This document shows, in pieces, positions 33,489 to 43,630 of a stretch of 64,000 bases of DNA. Below the pieces are notes generated by a model that saw only the letters and a program-made list of their open reading frames with translations, did no database searches and was not told where the DNA came from. Origin of the DNA: Platanthera guangdongensis (Eukaryota; Streptophyta; Magnoliopsida; Asparagales; Orchidaceae); NCBI GenBank assembly GCA_039583875.1, contig CM077147.1:112650440-112714439 (forward strand). The letters run 5' to 3'. How positions within the stretch are numbered: the first letter of the stretch is position 1; every line of letters starts with the position of its first letter. The translations under genes and the position numbers were made by a program.

Positions 33489-34203
33489 TCTTGTCAAACC
33501 GACAAACCCTAAGAAGGTTTTCGCTGTCAATTCTATTCTAAGTCTTTCTAAATCTCTTTCTCTCTCTAAAAACGAAAGCTGCCGCAACCTATCTTCATTG
33601 CTCACATCCGGTTAGGGTTTTCAATTTCAGAGGATTCAGATCAAGAAGATTCATAGATCGAGATCGTCGCTCAGTTCTCCTTCACCTTTCCGATCGTGTG
33701 AATCCAAGAAAGTTCAGATCTAGCTTTTGCCGAGATTCTTCTTCAACCTCTCTGATAAAGCCGCAAAGATTAACGAAGAAGATCCAGGCCGACTGATTGC
33801 AGATCTGATATAGTTTTACTGTTTTTATTTCTACATACTTTCAATTTCATTCTTGTAGGAGAATTCTCTCCGAGTGTAGGAGCCTTTGTCTCCGAGTTGT
33901 AGGAAGTTTTATCTTCTGAGTGTAGATCCGTTTTTGTGGATCGAGATTGTAGGAACTTTGTTACGAGGTGTAGGATTGGTTTTCAATCCAAGATAGTGGA
34001 GTAGCCGAGTCTAGTGTATTGCTAGATCGGTGAGGGAAAGTGGATGTACCCAAGGTTGGGGAACCACTATAAATCTTTTGTCGTCTGTGATTGATTGGTA
34101 TATAATCGTGTGCATAGATCTTAAATTTTTATTTCGAAAAAAGACGCACATCTCACCTATTGCCCCCCTCTAGGTGATTTAGGTAGACAACTGAACTCTT
34201 TCA

Positions 34204-34460
34204 GAGTTGATGTCGACTTAAATTCTAGGTGTCGACACAAGTCCTGTATGTCATCACAGACTTGCTTCTTGTCTCGACACAGCTCCTTCAAAAGTGCCGA
34301 CACTAAATAATTGTCTCGACACTTTTGTACTTACAATAATTTCTGCAATCTTTAGCCTGCACAAATAATCTCAAAATTCCATCAAATACAAACTGACATA
34401 TATCATTGAGTTATGTGAGACTTCCCCAAATCTGACACACAATTTACAATTTACCCAACA
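34204..34460 (-). repeat. 3' LTR of element H, truncated
   Basis: Read on the minus strand it starts TGTTGGGTAAATTG at 34460 and resembles the first 250 bases of the A/B LTRs, with a few GTGTCGACAC-type motifs (34212-34330, including GTCTCGACAC). It is cut at 34204 by the G LTR. Confidence 0.82.
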
Positions 34461-34472
34461 ATCTCCCATATT
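34461..34472 (-). other. Polypurine tract of element H
   Basis: Minus-strand AATATGGGAGAT next to the LTR start, a weakened form of the ATAGGGGGAGAT seen in B, E and J. Confidence 0.7.
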
Positions 34473-34765
34473 TGGAGAAGTCATAACCCTTAGTCAATGA
34501 TATACACCAATATAATAAAAGTAATAAACATGATGTATACAGGTACTTCAAACAAGGTTATTCATAAGCAGAAATGGTATATTACACACAAATATTCAAA
34601 ATGAAACATCATAAAGAAACTATGCAATATAGAGACATAGATTTATAAAATGTTGTCAGCACAAAATTTCTTTATCATATAACCAAAGTAAGATTACAAG
34701 GTTTATGTTTTTACATGATTAACAAAAGGTCTACATAGTTCTTCTAGAACAAAGTCAATCTAAAG

Positions 34766-35790
34766 TTAAGGTTGATCTGGTTCCTTGATGACAATCCATA
34801 TGCCTGTCTGAATAGTAGCTTTGACTTCAGCTTCAGTATTAGTAACAGGCTTCTTACCCTTGATGTCTTTGGCCTTAAGTTGAAGAGCTTTTAGCTTTTG
34901 CCTTTCAAAGTAATAGAATGGATTTGGGAAGTACTTGCAAGGCTCTATAGAATTTGCAGGGATTCTTCCAGCCTTTAAGTCCTTCCTGAATTTGTAGATT
35001 TTCTCTTATTGTGCAAGATATTTAGCCCATTCCTGTTTGGAGTACCACTTACCCCTATCATATTGATTTTTAGCAACTGCATTCCATGCAGTTAAGATGA
35101 TGCTTCTGGAGGTTGGACTCCATTTCTAAAAATCAGGCCTAGCCTCAGCCTGTTCTCTGAATCACTTCTTGGATATTTGGGCCTCTTGCTCTTTAAGCAA
35201 AACTGAGTCAGTCATGTCCACTTCCTCATAAATTATTGGAAATTTGTCTAGTGGAGGGTTGTACATATTCTGGACTGCGTATTGAATTTCTTCAAACTCA
35301 AAAAGGGGGATATATGACTTGAGCTACTTCATGTTGCATCCCCTCCAAGAATGCAGGTTGGCATCCAGATTCTGCAGTATTGTTGTCATCACATAGGGTG
35401 GATATCCCAAGGTAGCTTTGATACTATTAGATACCCATTTTACATGTTCAGAGCTAGCCTGAACTAATAGCCTCTCCCCCTTTATGACTTCTCTATGAAT
35501 ATTATCTATGAGATCATTCTTTTAAAACCTTATTTGATCTGTAATATGATAGTTCCCCATTGTATAGTAGTCTTTAAACTTCTTTACTAGAGATGAAATT
35601 GTAGACTCAGAGGTTTTTATAGTAGTAGCAACTGTTGCCAAATCCAGTTTAATCTGTTCTTCTATAGCAAATACTTTGGTGTTCATATTGATTTCAATGT
35701 CAGTGGTTTGTTCGTATAATTTTATTAGAGTGATGGAATGTAGTTCAATCAAATTCTCATTCAATCTTTTCTGATTTTCTAGAACAATGT
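34766..35790 (-). pseudogene. Element H ORF2, C-terminal part
   Basis: Aligns by eye with the last third of B ORF2: LVKKFKDYYTMGNYHITDQIRF, EVIKGERLLVQASSEH, SNSIKATLGYPP, FEEIQYAVQNMYNPP, AWNAVAKNQYDRGKW, KYFPNPFYYFERQKLKA and the end IVIKEPDQP with TAA at 34768-34766. Several stops (one near 35522) show it is dead. The upstream part is cut at 35790 by the LTR of element I. The stretch 34473-34765 is its 3' untranslated region. Confidence 0.78.
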
Positions 35791-37505
35791 TGTTGGATCC
35801 CTAGTTGGATTTGGGCTAGGTTCACTAATTAGGATGTTTGACCCATAATTGTATAGCCAGGGTCATGTATTTGAGTCCTAGAGTTTAGGCTAAGTCATTC
35901 GGTTCAACCTTGATGGACCAGCCAACAGAAGACCTCAGTGGACTCAAGACTTAGTTGAAATCAAAGTTCTGAATATAAGTTCGACGTTCGTCAAACTCAG
36001 CTTGACGATAGTCGTGCTCCACTCGATGAACTCAGAGTTAATTCTTTAAGTTGAGCTCGACGATATTCGAGCTCAAGTCGACGAAGTCTGGAGTTCAGCT
36101 TCAACAGTTTCTTTAAAGTTTACTTTCGCTGAACTCAGCTCGACGAAGACAGATTCTCAGCTCGACGAACTTGGATCGCAGATATGACAAGTCATTCACA
36201 GAATACGGTTCGCTATGCTCAGGTCGACGAACCGAATTTCTCTGGTCGACGAACAGAATTTCTCAGCTTGATGAACTTGGACCGCAGATATGGCAAGTCA
36301 TTCGCAGAATGCGGTTCGCTGAGCTCAGTTCGACGAACAGGATTTCTCTGGTCGACGAACATGAATTCTCAGCTTGACGAACTTGGAACTCCGGTCGACG
36401 AATTCTATCCAGAGGTTGACGAATTCTATCCAGTCCTAGACTTAGAGTCTTTCCCTCATTTTTGTCCTTGTTCCATATTATTTTGCAGTAATTTCCTGAG
36501 TAATTAATGCTCATATTCTCTAAATATATACGTTATTGGCACCATTAATTATGGTTTTCATCAGGGTTAATTACCTGCTTTATTTATTGGGTCAGTTAGG
36601 GAAACTCATTAAAAGATAATATTCTCCAGCCGATTTTCATTCTCTAGGCAATCAACCTTCAATGCTTAGAATTCCAATTTTCAAAGGAGAATTTTGACAG
36701 AGAATATAAAAGAGATTTTCTCTTTTCAGACGACAAGAAAAGCAACAAGAAAGCAATACATACATAGAGAAGACTTACAAAAAAATATTCAGAATCTTCT
36801 CTTTGCAGAAAAAATCTTGTTTTCCCTTGATCTTACCGAAGACTGAAGAAGAACAACAATCACTATCATGAGTCTTCTTTAACTTCAACTCAAGGATATT
36901 TCAAGGACAACAAACTTAAATCAGTCAAAAGTCCCTGGATCATTTCAAGTTAAGGATGAAGACATAAACCCTAAGCAAGGCTCCAAGTGATTTTTGAAGG
37001 AGCCTTGACAACAACAATCCACTAGTCTTCTCTGTTGATTAGAGAAAGAGAAGACACCATCAAATCTCTCTCCCCGTCCTGTACAAATGGTTTATTATCT
37101 CCCTTCAAAAGTTTATTCTTTGTTTTTGCGCACCTGATCAAAAGCTCAAAGGGTTGTGAGATCTCCCTAGAAATAGATCTTATGGTGGCAGTCACCTGAT
37201 CAAAAACATGCTAGAGGATTCCTTCCAGGGTGGTAGAAGAGTGGATGTACCCAGGTTGGGGAATCGCTATAAAATTCTTGTGTCGTCTGGTTGTCTATTT
37301 TCTTTGTGCTGTGATAATTTAGTTTTGTGCTGTTATAGTTTAGTTTGCTGTGCTGTGGTAGTTTCACTGACACTGTTTTCAATTTTCTGTTACTATTATA
37401 GTATCACCTATTTTATTACTCTGATATATTTAAAAATAGCCAAAAGTTTTCATTACTCTATTCACCCCCCCTCTAGAGTAAATCAGATATATCCCCTATC
37501 TTTCA
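35791..37505 (+). repeat. 5' LTR of element I (1715 bp)
   Basis: TGTTGGATCCCTAG start and CTATCTTTCA end. U3 holds a dyad at 35988-36008 with both arms decayed (TCGTCAA, TTGACGA) and GCTCGACGAAC half sites to about 36430. GATCAGGTG-type repeats lie near 37130-37205, the GGGGAATCGCTATAAAA form of the conserved box at about 37257-37273, and the C-tract box near 37464-37480. Confidence 0.9.
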
Positions 37506-37507
37506 AT

Positions 37508-37519
37508 TAGTATCAGAGC
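37508..37519 (+). other. Primer binding site of element I
   Basis: TAGTATCAGAGC, initiator Met tRNA type with a G-to-A change at the second base. Confidence 0.8.
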
Positions 37520-37632
37520 AGGGTTCCTTTGGTTGTACAAGCTAACACTTGAACTAAAAGATCCTTATTAGATCTGATCTTCATTTCTAATAGTCTTTGA
37601 TTATTTCATAGCATGACACAGAACAAAGATTA

Positions 37633-39444
37633 TGAAAGTGATGTGTTAGATCTGAAATACTCTAGCGGGGGGGGGGGGGGGGGGTGGTGAATAGAGTATC
37701 CTAAAATCCTTTTGAAAACTTTACAGCTTTTGCTATAAATAAAAACTGTAGAATAATAAAATAAATAACCACAAACATACAGCAGATCTAGCTAGCACAA
37801 ACACAGCAACAACAAAAGAAAGGACAACCAGACAACACCAGAAATTATAGTGGTTCCCCAACCTGGGTGCATCCACTCTTCTACCACCCTGGTAGGAATC
37901 CACTCAGATTTTTGATCATGTGCCTGACACCAATAAGCTATTGATCAGGTGCTCAAAAACCAAACCTCAAGTCTTTTGGTCAGGTGACTTGCAACCAGGA
38001 ATAACTTTTGAAGGGAGTTATAACCCTTTATACAGTGGGGGGATGAGAGATGATTGTGTCTTCTCTTTCTCAATAAACAACTTAGAAGACTTAAGTGGAA
38101 ATGATTTTAGCAAAGAGCTCCCCCTGAGATGTAGAATGTTTCGGGAAAACTGGAGATTTGCTTTAGGGTGATAGGCCTTCAATCTTTAAGCCTTGACCAG
38201 AAAGGATCTTCAGGAACTTCTTGGCAGATGGAATTGACGTTGTCCTTTGAAGTGTCCTGGAGAGTTGAAGAATGAAGACTCTTGATTTTTGATTGAATGT
38301 TATTCTTCTTCAGATAGCAGATGTTCTTCTGGTCTAGGGCTTCTTTTCTTTATCAGAGTTCTATATTGATAGTGAGCAGAGAAATCCTTGATTTAGACTG
38401 ATTGTGTTACTGACTATCTGTGTCTGTATATTTCCTGTCAAGAAATTCTCTTTCAAAAATTGAATTCTCTCCATTAATTGCCCCTGCATTGGCCCCAAAA
38501 AACGGCAAGCAATAATCCTGTAGAAGACCATAATCAATGCTCTTTCCAACAGTTATATTCAAAGAATATTTGAGCATTAATTACACAGGAATTATTACAG
38601 TAAGAAGGGGCAGAAGGAAGGAAATAACTAAGTCTGGATTCGTCGAATAGATAACAGAAATCGTCGAGCTGAGTCCACAGGTCGTCGATCTGAGAAGCTA
38701 AGTTCGTCGACCAGATGACTTCTTTTCGTCGAGCTGAGTTCCAAGATCATCGAGCATAGAGTAGAACTGCATTGATTAGAAACTTTGATAATTCTGTGTA
38801 TGGAGTTCGTCGAGCTGATAACTGGTAACTGATTTCGTCAAGCTGATAACTAATTTCGTCGAGCTGAGAACTTGTTGACAGAACTTCTAGGGAATGTGTC
38901 GACATAGCTGTTGTGTTGACAAAAAATTGGAGTGTGTCGACACAAGACCTGTGTGTCGACACAGTTGCTGGTGGTGTCGACTTAGTTGATGTCGACACAA
39001 TTGATGTTGGTGTCGACACAAGTCTTGCTTATGGTGTGAAGTGTTGAAATGAAGTACCAAGAAATCGTCGACCAGAGAACTAAGTTCGTCGACTGGAGTC
39101 TAGAGAATAAAGTCTGGACTTGGAATGCTGAAGGTAGAGTCCAAAGATCGTCGACCTAAGAATCAAGTTCGTCGAGCTCAGCTCAGAGAATTTTCTCTGA
39201 GATCGTCGAGCTGAGCACGTCTATCGTCGACCTGAGTTCGACGAACGTCGAACTCATTTTACTGAGTCTTTGGAAAATCTCGAAATCTTGAGTCTCTGGC
39301 AGTTTGATGATGGCTGGTCCATGAGATATTGAAACTAAGGACTTGGCCTAGACTCTAGGACACAACTATGACCCTGACTATACATGATGGGTCACAAGAT
39401 CCTAACTTAGTGAACCTAGACCAAATCAAATTAGGGATCCAACA
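37633..39444 (-). repeat. 3' LTR of element J (1812 bp)
   Basis: Read on the minus strand: start TGTTGGATCCCTAATT at 39444, end at 37633 (plus TGAAAGTGATG, aligning with the inverted end of the E LTR). Array 38638-39256 mixes TCGTCGAGCTGA half sites, a full dyad at 39224-39244 and a GTGTCGACAC block (38895-39020). An 18-base G run lies at 37667-37684, where other LTRs have 6-9. Confidence 0.88.
38638..39256. repeat. Mixed palindrome array in the element J LTR
   Basis: Half sites GTTCGTCGAGCTGA/ATCGTCGACCTGAG surround a central GTGTCGACAC block. One full 21-bp dyad (39224-39244) lies about 200 bases from the LTR start, the same place as in E and I. Confidence 0.87.
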
Positions 39445-39456
39445 ATCTCCCCCTAT
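39445..39456 (-). other. Polypurine tract of element J
   Basis: Minus-strand ATAGGGGGAGAT directly before the LTR start. Confidence 0.88.
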
Positions 39457-39486
39457 TTGGGTGAGGTCACTAATTACAGACTCAGA

Positions 39487-41501
39487 CTAAACTAAAAATA
39501 AACAAAGCAGAAAAAACATATATCTGGCAGAGAAAAATGAACACATGCAGCAGATATATATATATACAGATAAGTTTTTTTCAGAAATAAGAAAGCAGTT
39601 ATAAACATAACAGAAATTAACTAGTCTAGAACTCATTTTTTGCTTCTTCTCTTTGGGCTTTTGTTCTTTGCTCTTGTACCCTGGCTTAGTAAAAACAATT
39701 TCTCTGTTTGGATCTGAAGCTTGTACTTTCGTCATGGTCATATCACCAGCCCCTATAATCTTCAAAGATGTGGCTCTGGGGACTACTGCTTCTGGGTGCA
39801 ATTTCATATAATCATCAACATTGAAAAGTTTGTTAGCTTTCTCAAACCTCTTAAGCTCTTCTTTCCTGTACTTTGACATTATTGTATATTCTAAGGGATC
39901 CTTTCCTTCAGCTCTGGCTTTGTTGATCATAGAAAGACCAACAAGTTCTTGGAACCTGGCCATCCTAGCTGAAGTACCTGTTTCTGGATCTTCAAAGGGT
40001 ACATGAGGAGAAGGAGGTATGTTGGAGCTTTCAGCTTGTTGATGTTCAGGGAATTGTAGCTATTTTTGTTGTTGATGTTGCTTCTGTTGTTGAGATTGGT
40101 GTTGCTAACTAGATGGATACTGTCTTTGCTGGCTGCTTCCTGAAAATGAGGACCTACCCTGATGTCTTTGATAAGTTTGAAATTGGGTAGTCCTTTGAGA
40201 AGTTGTGCCTGAAGCACTAGTAGCTGGAGGAGGAAGAGGAGGGTCCCTTCTATATTTCTGAGTTGGAGGAGGGGAGTATCTTCTGCTTCTTTTTCTTTCT
40301 TTCTGTTCATTTTTGGATAACCACTTCCAAGATGGCATCCCTTTATATGGAGTTATCTTCTGAAGGATATAGTAGGGAGTGTCATTGGCTGGATTTAGTT
40401 TAGGAGCAGGAGGAGGTGGAGCTTTCCTTTTCTTAGATACTTTCTTCTTCTTTGGATCCTCATTAGAATCCTCGTCCTCATCATCATTAGATCGCTGAGT
40501 ATTATCATATAGATTATTTAAAGCTTTCAGGGCCTCAATAGAAATAATAGGTTTCTCAGTCTGAGATGGAGCTGGAGGAGAAACTGCAATAGGAGCTGGA
40601 GCTGGAGAACTATCTATGACATTGCTTTCAGCAACTGCCTTACTCTCTTCTTCAATATCAGCCAAGATCAAAGCATCCAGATCTGGCATTGGAGCATCAT
40701 CCATCACAAAGCTTGGAGCAGAAGTAGATTCTGGAGAGGATGGCATGACTGCAGGCTCTGATGCAACAAAACTGTCCCTGAGTTGCTTGGCAACTTTTAG
40801 ACAAATTGGTGAAGAATAGGGGACAATAGCCAAAGATGGCTTAGTATAATCTGCTGGAAGGAATCTCAAAAATGCAGTATCAAAAATTTTAAACAAATAT
40901 GCTAAATCTACTGTGGGATTTAAAATAAAATCACCAGCAATAAGAATCTTTTCAGTAACTAACTCATCTAAATCCATGTCAGTCTCAATAAAATATATGA
41001 AATCAATACATTCTATATCTTCTGCTGTTGCTGCCTTTGCATCTGCAGGAGCTGGAGCTACTGAAACTGAAATTGCTGCTACTGTTGGAGCTGCTGCAGC
41101 TTCTTCATCAAGCATCTCCCCCTGCCTAGTTTCAGTGTGAACTGGAGCTAGGCCTGACTGAAGAGGGGGCAGCAGTGAGGGCAAATATCTGTGCAGAGAG
41201 GGAAGATATAGAAGTAGCAAGAGGTGTAATGACCTCTGCTATTATTGTTTTGAGGAGGAGTGTGATGAGGGCAATGACAGATGAGATGGTGGAGGGATCC
41301 AGTAGTGAAGTTGCAGAGGGTGTTATAGAAGGTGGTTGAGTGGAGATAGATGGAGGGATGGTAGAAGTTGGTGGGGTTAGAGGAGGAGCATCTTGCATTT
41401 GGACATCCTGGATGGATTCAGTTGGATGAAGAGGAGTATTTGGAGGAGATGACAGTAGATTGAAAGACGGTATAGAGGACAAGTGTGGTGGAAGAGGAGA
41501 T
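39487..41501 (-). pseudogene. Element J ORF2, middle and C-terminal part
   Basis: Matches E ORF2: Pro/Ser/Thr-rich linker (about 41482-41160), RQGEMLDEEA, two repeats of a Leu/Asp-rich acidic part, KKKKVSKKRKAPPPPAP basic-proline stretch near 40440, SWKWLSKNEQKERKRSRRYS, Gln-rich tail, then a conserved end (MARFQELVGLSMINKA, HPEAVVPRATSLKIIGA, ASDPNREIVF). A frameshift near 41165 and stops (for example 40107-40105) break it. The usual stop is lost, so the frame runs on to 39487. The N-terminal domain is missing because element E inserted at 41502. Confidence 0.8.
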
Positions 41502-43444
41502 TGTTGGATCCCTAGTTGATTTGGGCTAGGTTCACTGACTTAGGATGTGACCCATCATGTATAGTCTGGGTCAAGTTTTTGTCTTAGAGTCTAGGACAGT
41601 CCTCTTTCTCAACTTCAGATGGACCAGCCTTCTTCAAGACCATCAAGAACTCCAGATCTATCAGTTTTTCAGACTAATTGATATGAGTTCAACGTTCGTC
41701 GAACTTAGCTCGACGAAGGGAGTTCTGCGCTCGACGATCGTGAGACAACTCGCAGTGCTGAGCTCGATGAACTTTGTTCTTTACTCGACGAACACCGGGA
41801 TTCTACATCAAGATTTTCAGGACTACTTCAGAATTTCTCTAAGTCCAGCTTCATGCTTCGGTCGACGATTTATATTCTGAGCTCGACGAACTTGGATCTC
41901 AAGTTCACAGCTTCTCAGGTCGACGAATGCTAATCTCTACTCGACGATCTTTGTACTCAGGGAATCTGTGTCGACACTTAGGGTTTGTGTCGACACCAGA
42001 CGATTTGTGTCGACACCAGGATTTCAGTCGACAGCAGCTTATGTCGACACCAGGATTTGTGTCGACACCCAGATCAATCTGTCAACAACAAGTTGTGTCG
42101 ACACAGCATTTCAGCAGATGCAGAGTATTTCGTCCATGTCCAGAACTTTTCTCAGTTCAACGAATTTTATTCTCAGCTCGACGAATTCGGTTCTCTGCTC
42201 AACGAATAATATCTGTCTGATATTGAAGATCATTTGTTCAACGAATGAAGACTGTCAGCTCAACGAACTCATCTCAGCTCGACGAACTCAGCTCAGCTCG
42301 ACGAACTCAGCTTAGCTCGACGAACTCAGGCTCAGCTCGACGAACTTCAAACTTAGCTCGACGAATTATGTTCTTCTATCGACGATTCCAGACTAGGTCT
42401 TCTTCCGTTCCCGTCTCATTCCATGGCGCTGATTCCTGGACATTTAATGGAAGTTCTTCACATTATACTACCGTTAGAATACGCAGTTAATCCTGGATTA
42501 TTACATGCCATTTTTCCATGGAAATAGTTGGGGAAATAATTAATTGCTGCTTCCTTTACAGGCCGTCTGCCATTACTGCTCGATATTCAAAATTCGAATG
42601 TTTCTTATGAGACAGAGATATATACATAAATAGTCGGTAATACAGACACACAACAGCATACATCATACAACATACAACAAAAATAAAAAGACAGACAGTG
42701 ATTCAGACAATACAAGAAAAATGATTTCATTCTTGGCCCAGAGAAAAACTGATCAAGAAGAAGAACACTACATCAATATCAAGAGTCTTCTTCATCTGCA
42801 CTTTACTCAGGATAACTTCAAAAATAATACATTCATATCAGTTGCAAGAAGTTCCTGAAGACTTTCTCTGGACCTGGAATTCTAGGTCTTTGAAGACCTA
42901 TCACCCTGAAGCAGTGCTCCAACATTCTTCCTGATTCATTCTACATCTCAGGGGGAACAAAGCTGCGAAACAACAATCCACAAGTCTTCTCATTGACTTG
43001 AGAAAGAGAAGACCTCATCACCCTTTCACTCCACCTCTATACAGGGTTTTAATTCCCTTCAAAATTATTCTGGTTGCAAGTCTCCCACCAAAAGACTTGA
43101 GGGTTTAGTTTTTGGGAACCTGATCAAAACCCCATTGGTGCCAGGATACCTGATCAACCCCTTCCTGCAGTGGATTCCTACCAGGGTGGTAGAAGAGTGG
43201 ACTAGCCAGATTTGGGGAACCACTATAAAATTCTTGTGTCGTATGGTTGCTTTCTTTTCCTTTTTATTTTCTGGCCTTACTATATGAATGTGCTGTGATT
43301 AGATAATTGCTTCATCTTGGTTATTGTATTTGCTTCCCTGCACACACACACCTAAAATACAACAGCAGTTGTAAAAGTTTTTAAAATCACCATATACTCT
43401 ATTCACCCCCCCTCTAGAGTATATCAGATCTAGCTGCACTTTCA
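41502..43444 (+). repeat. 5' LTR of element E (1943 bp)
   Basis: TGTTGGATCCCTAG to GCACTTTCA. One dyad at 41696-41716, GCTCGACGAAC half sites, a GTGTCGACAC block (41968-42105), then a run of GCTCGACGAACTCA direct repeats (42262-42375). GATCAGGTG-type repeats (inverted ACCTGATCA) near 43120-43165, the GGGGAACCACTATAAAA box at 43216-43232, the C-tract box near 43405-43420. Confidence 0.92.
41690..42390. repeat. Dyad, half-site and GTGTCGACAC array in the element E 5' LTR
   Basis: Order from the LTR start: one complete 21-bp dyad, scattered CTCGACGA half sites, a GTGTCGACAC block, then about six GCTCGACGAACTCA half sites in the same direction at 15-25 bp spacing. Confidence 0.88.
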
Positions 43445-43446
43445 AT

Positions 43447-43462
43447 TGATATCAGAGGGAGG
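43447..43462 (+). other. Primer binding site of element E
   Basis: TGATATCAGAGGGAGG; initiator Met tRNA type with a G-to-A change at the third base, two bases after the LTR. Confidence 0.85.
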
Positions 43463-43540
43463 TTGGTTAATAATACCACATCTTCTAGGTTGGTTAATAA
43501 TACCACATCTTCCAGGTTGGTTAATAATACCATACCTGAT
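43462..43540 (+). repeat. 27-bp tandem repeat, about 2.7 units, just after the primer site
   Basis: GTTGGTTAATAATACCACAT plus seven bases repeats, the second unit almost exact and the third diverging after AATACCA. It overlaps the 3' edge of the primer site, so it may have arisen by slippage during reverse transcription. Not seen in C or I. Confidence 0.85.
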
Positions 43541-43630
43541 TGGTTGTACAGGCTAACACCTGAACCCAAAGATCCCTTAGTTAGATCTCTTTGTCTTTAT
43601 TCTGTTATTGGACTTATCCTTCTCACAGAC

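Larger units (their letters stand above)
32544..34203 (+). repeat. LTR of element G, 5' end obscured
   Basis: Ends AACTCTTTCA at 34203 like the other copia LTRs here and has their conserved block: GGAAAGTGGATGTACCCA then GGGGAACCACTATAAA (34037-34073), and the CCCCCCTCTAGGTG box (34163-34178). The U3 array is made of CTCGAG palindromes (32726-33358). TATA box 33480-33488. GTGTAGG units occur at about 33874-33975. No primer site follows; the next bases are the LTR of element H, so this is a solo or 3' LTR inserted there. Its start is hidden by the gypsy-type LTR. Confidence 0.8.
35791..37632 (+). mobile_element. Element I: LTR, primer site and first gag codons only
   Basis: Inserted into H ORF2 (preceding bases AATGT, 35786-35790). 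After the LTR and primer site the leader runs to ATGACACAGAACAAAG at 37612, matching the gag start of E (ATGACCCAAAACAAGG), and is cut after seven codons at 37632 by the LTR of element J. Confidence 0.87.

Noticed and set aside
43463..43630. Upstream extension of E gag containing LVNNTTSSR repeats
   Set aside because: It overlaps the primer site and 27-bp repeat; C and I begin gag at the ATG equivalent to 43631.
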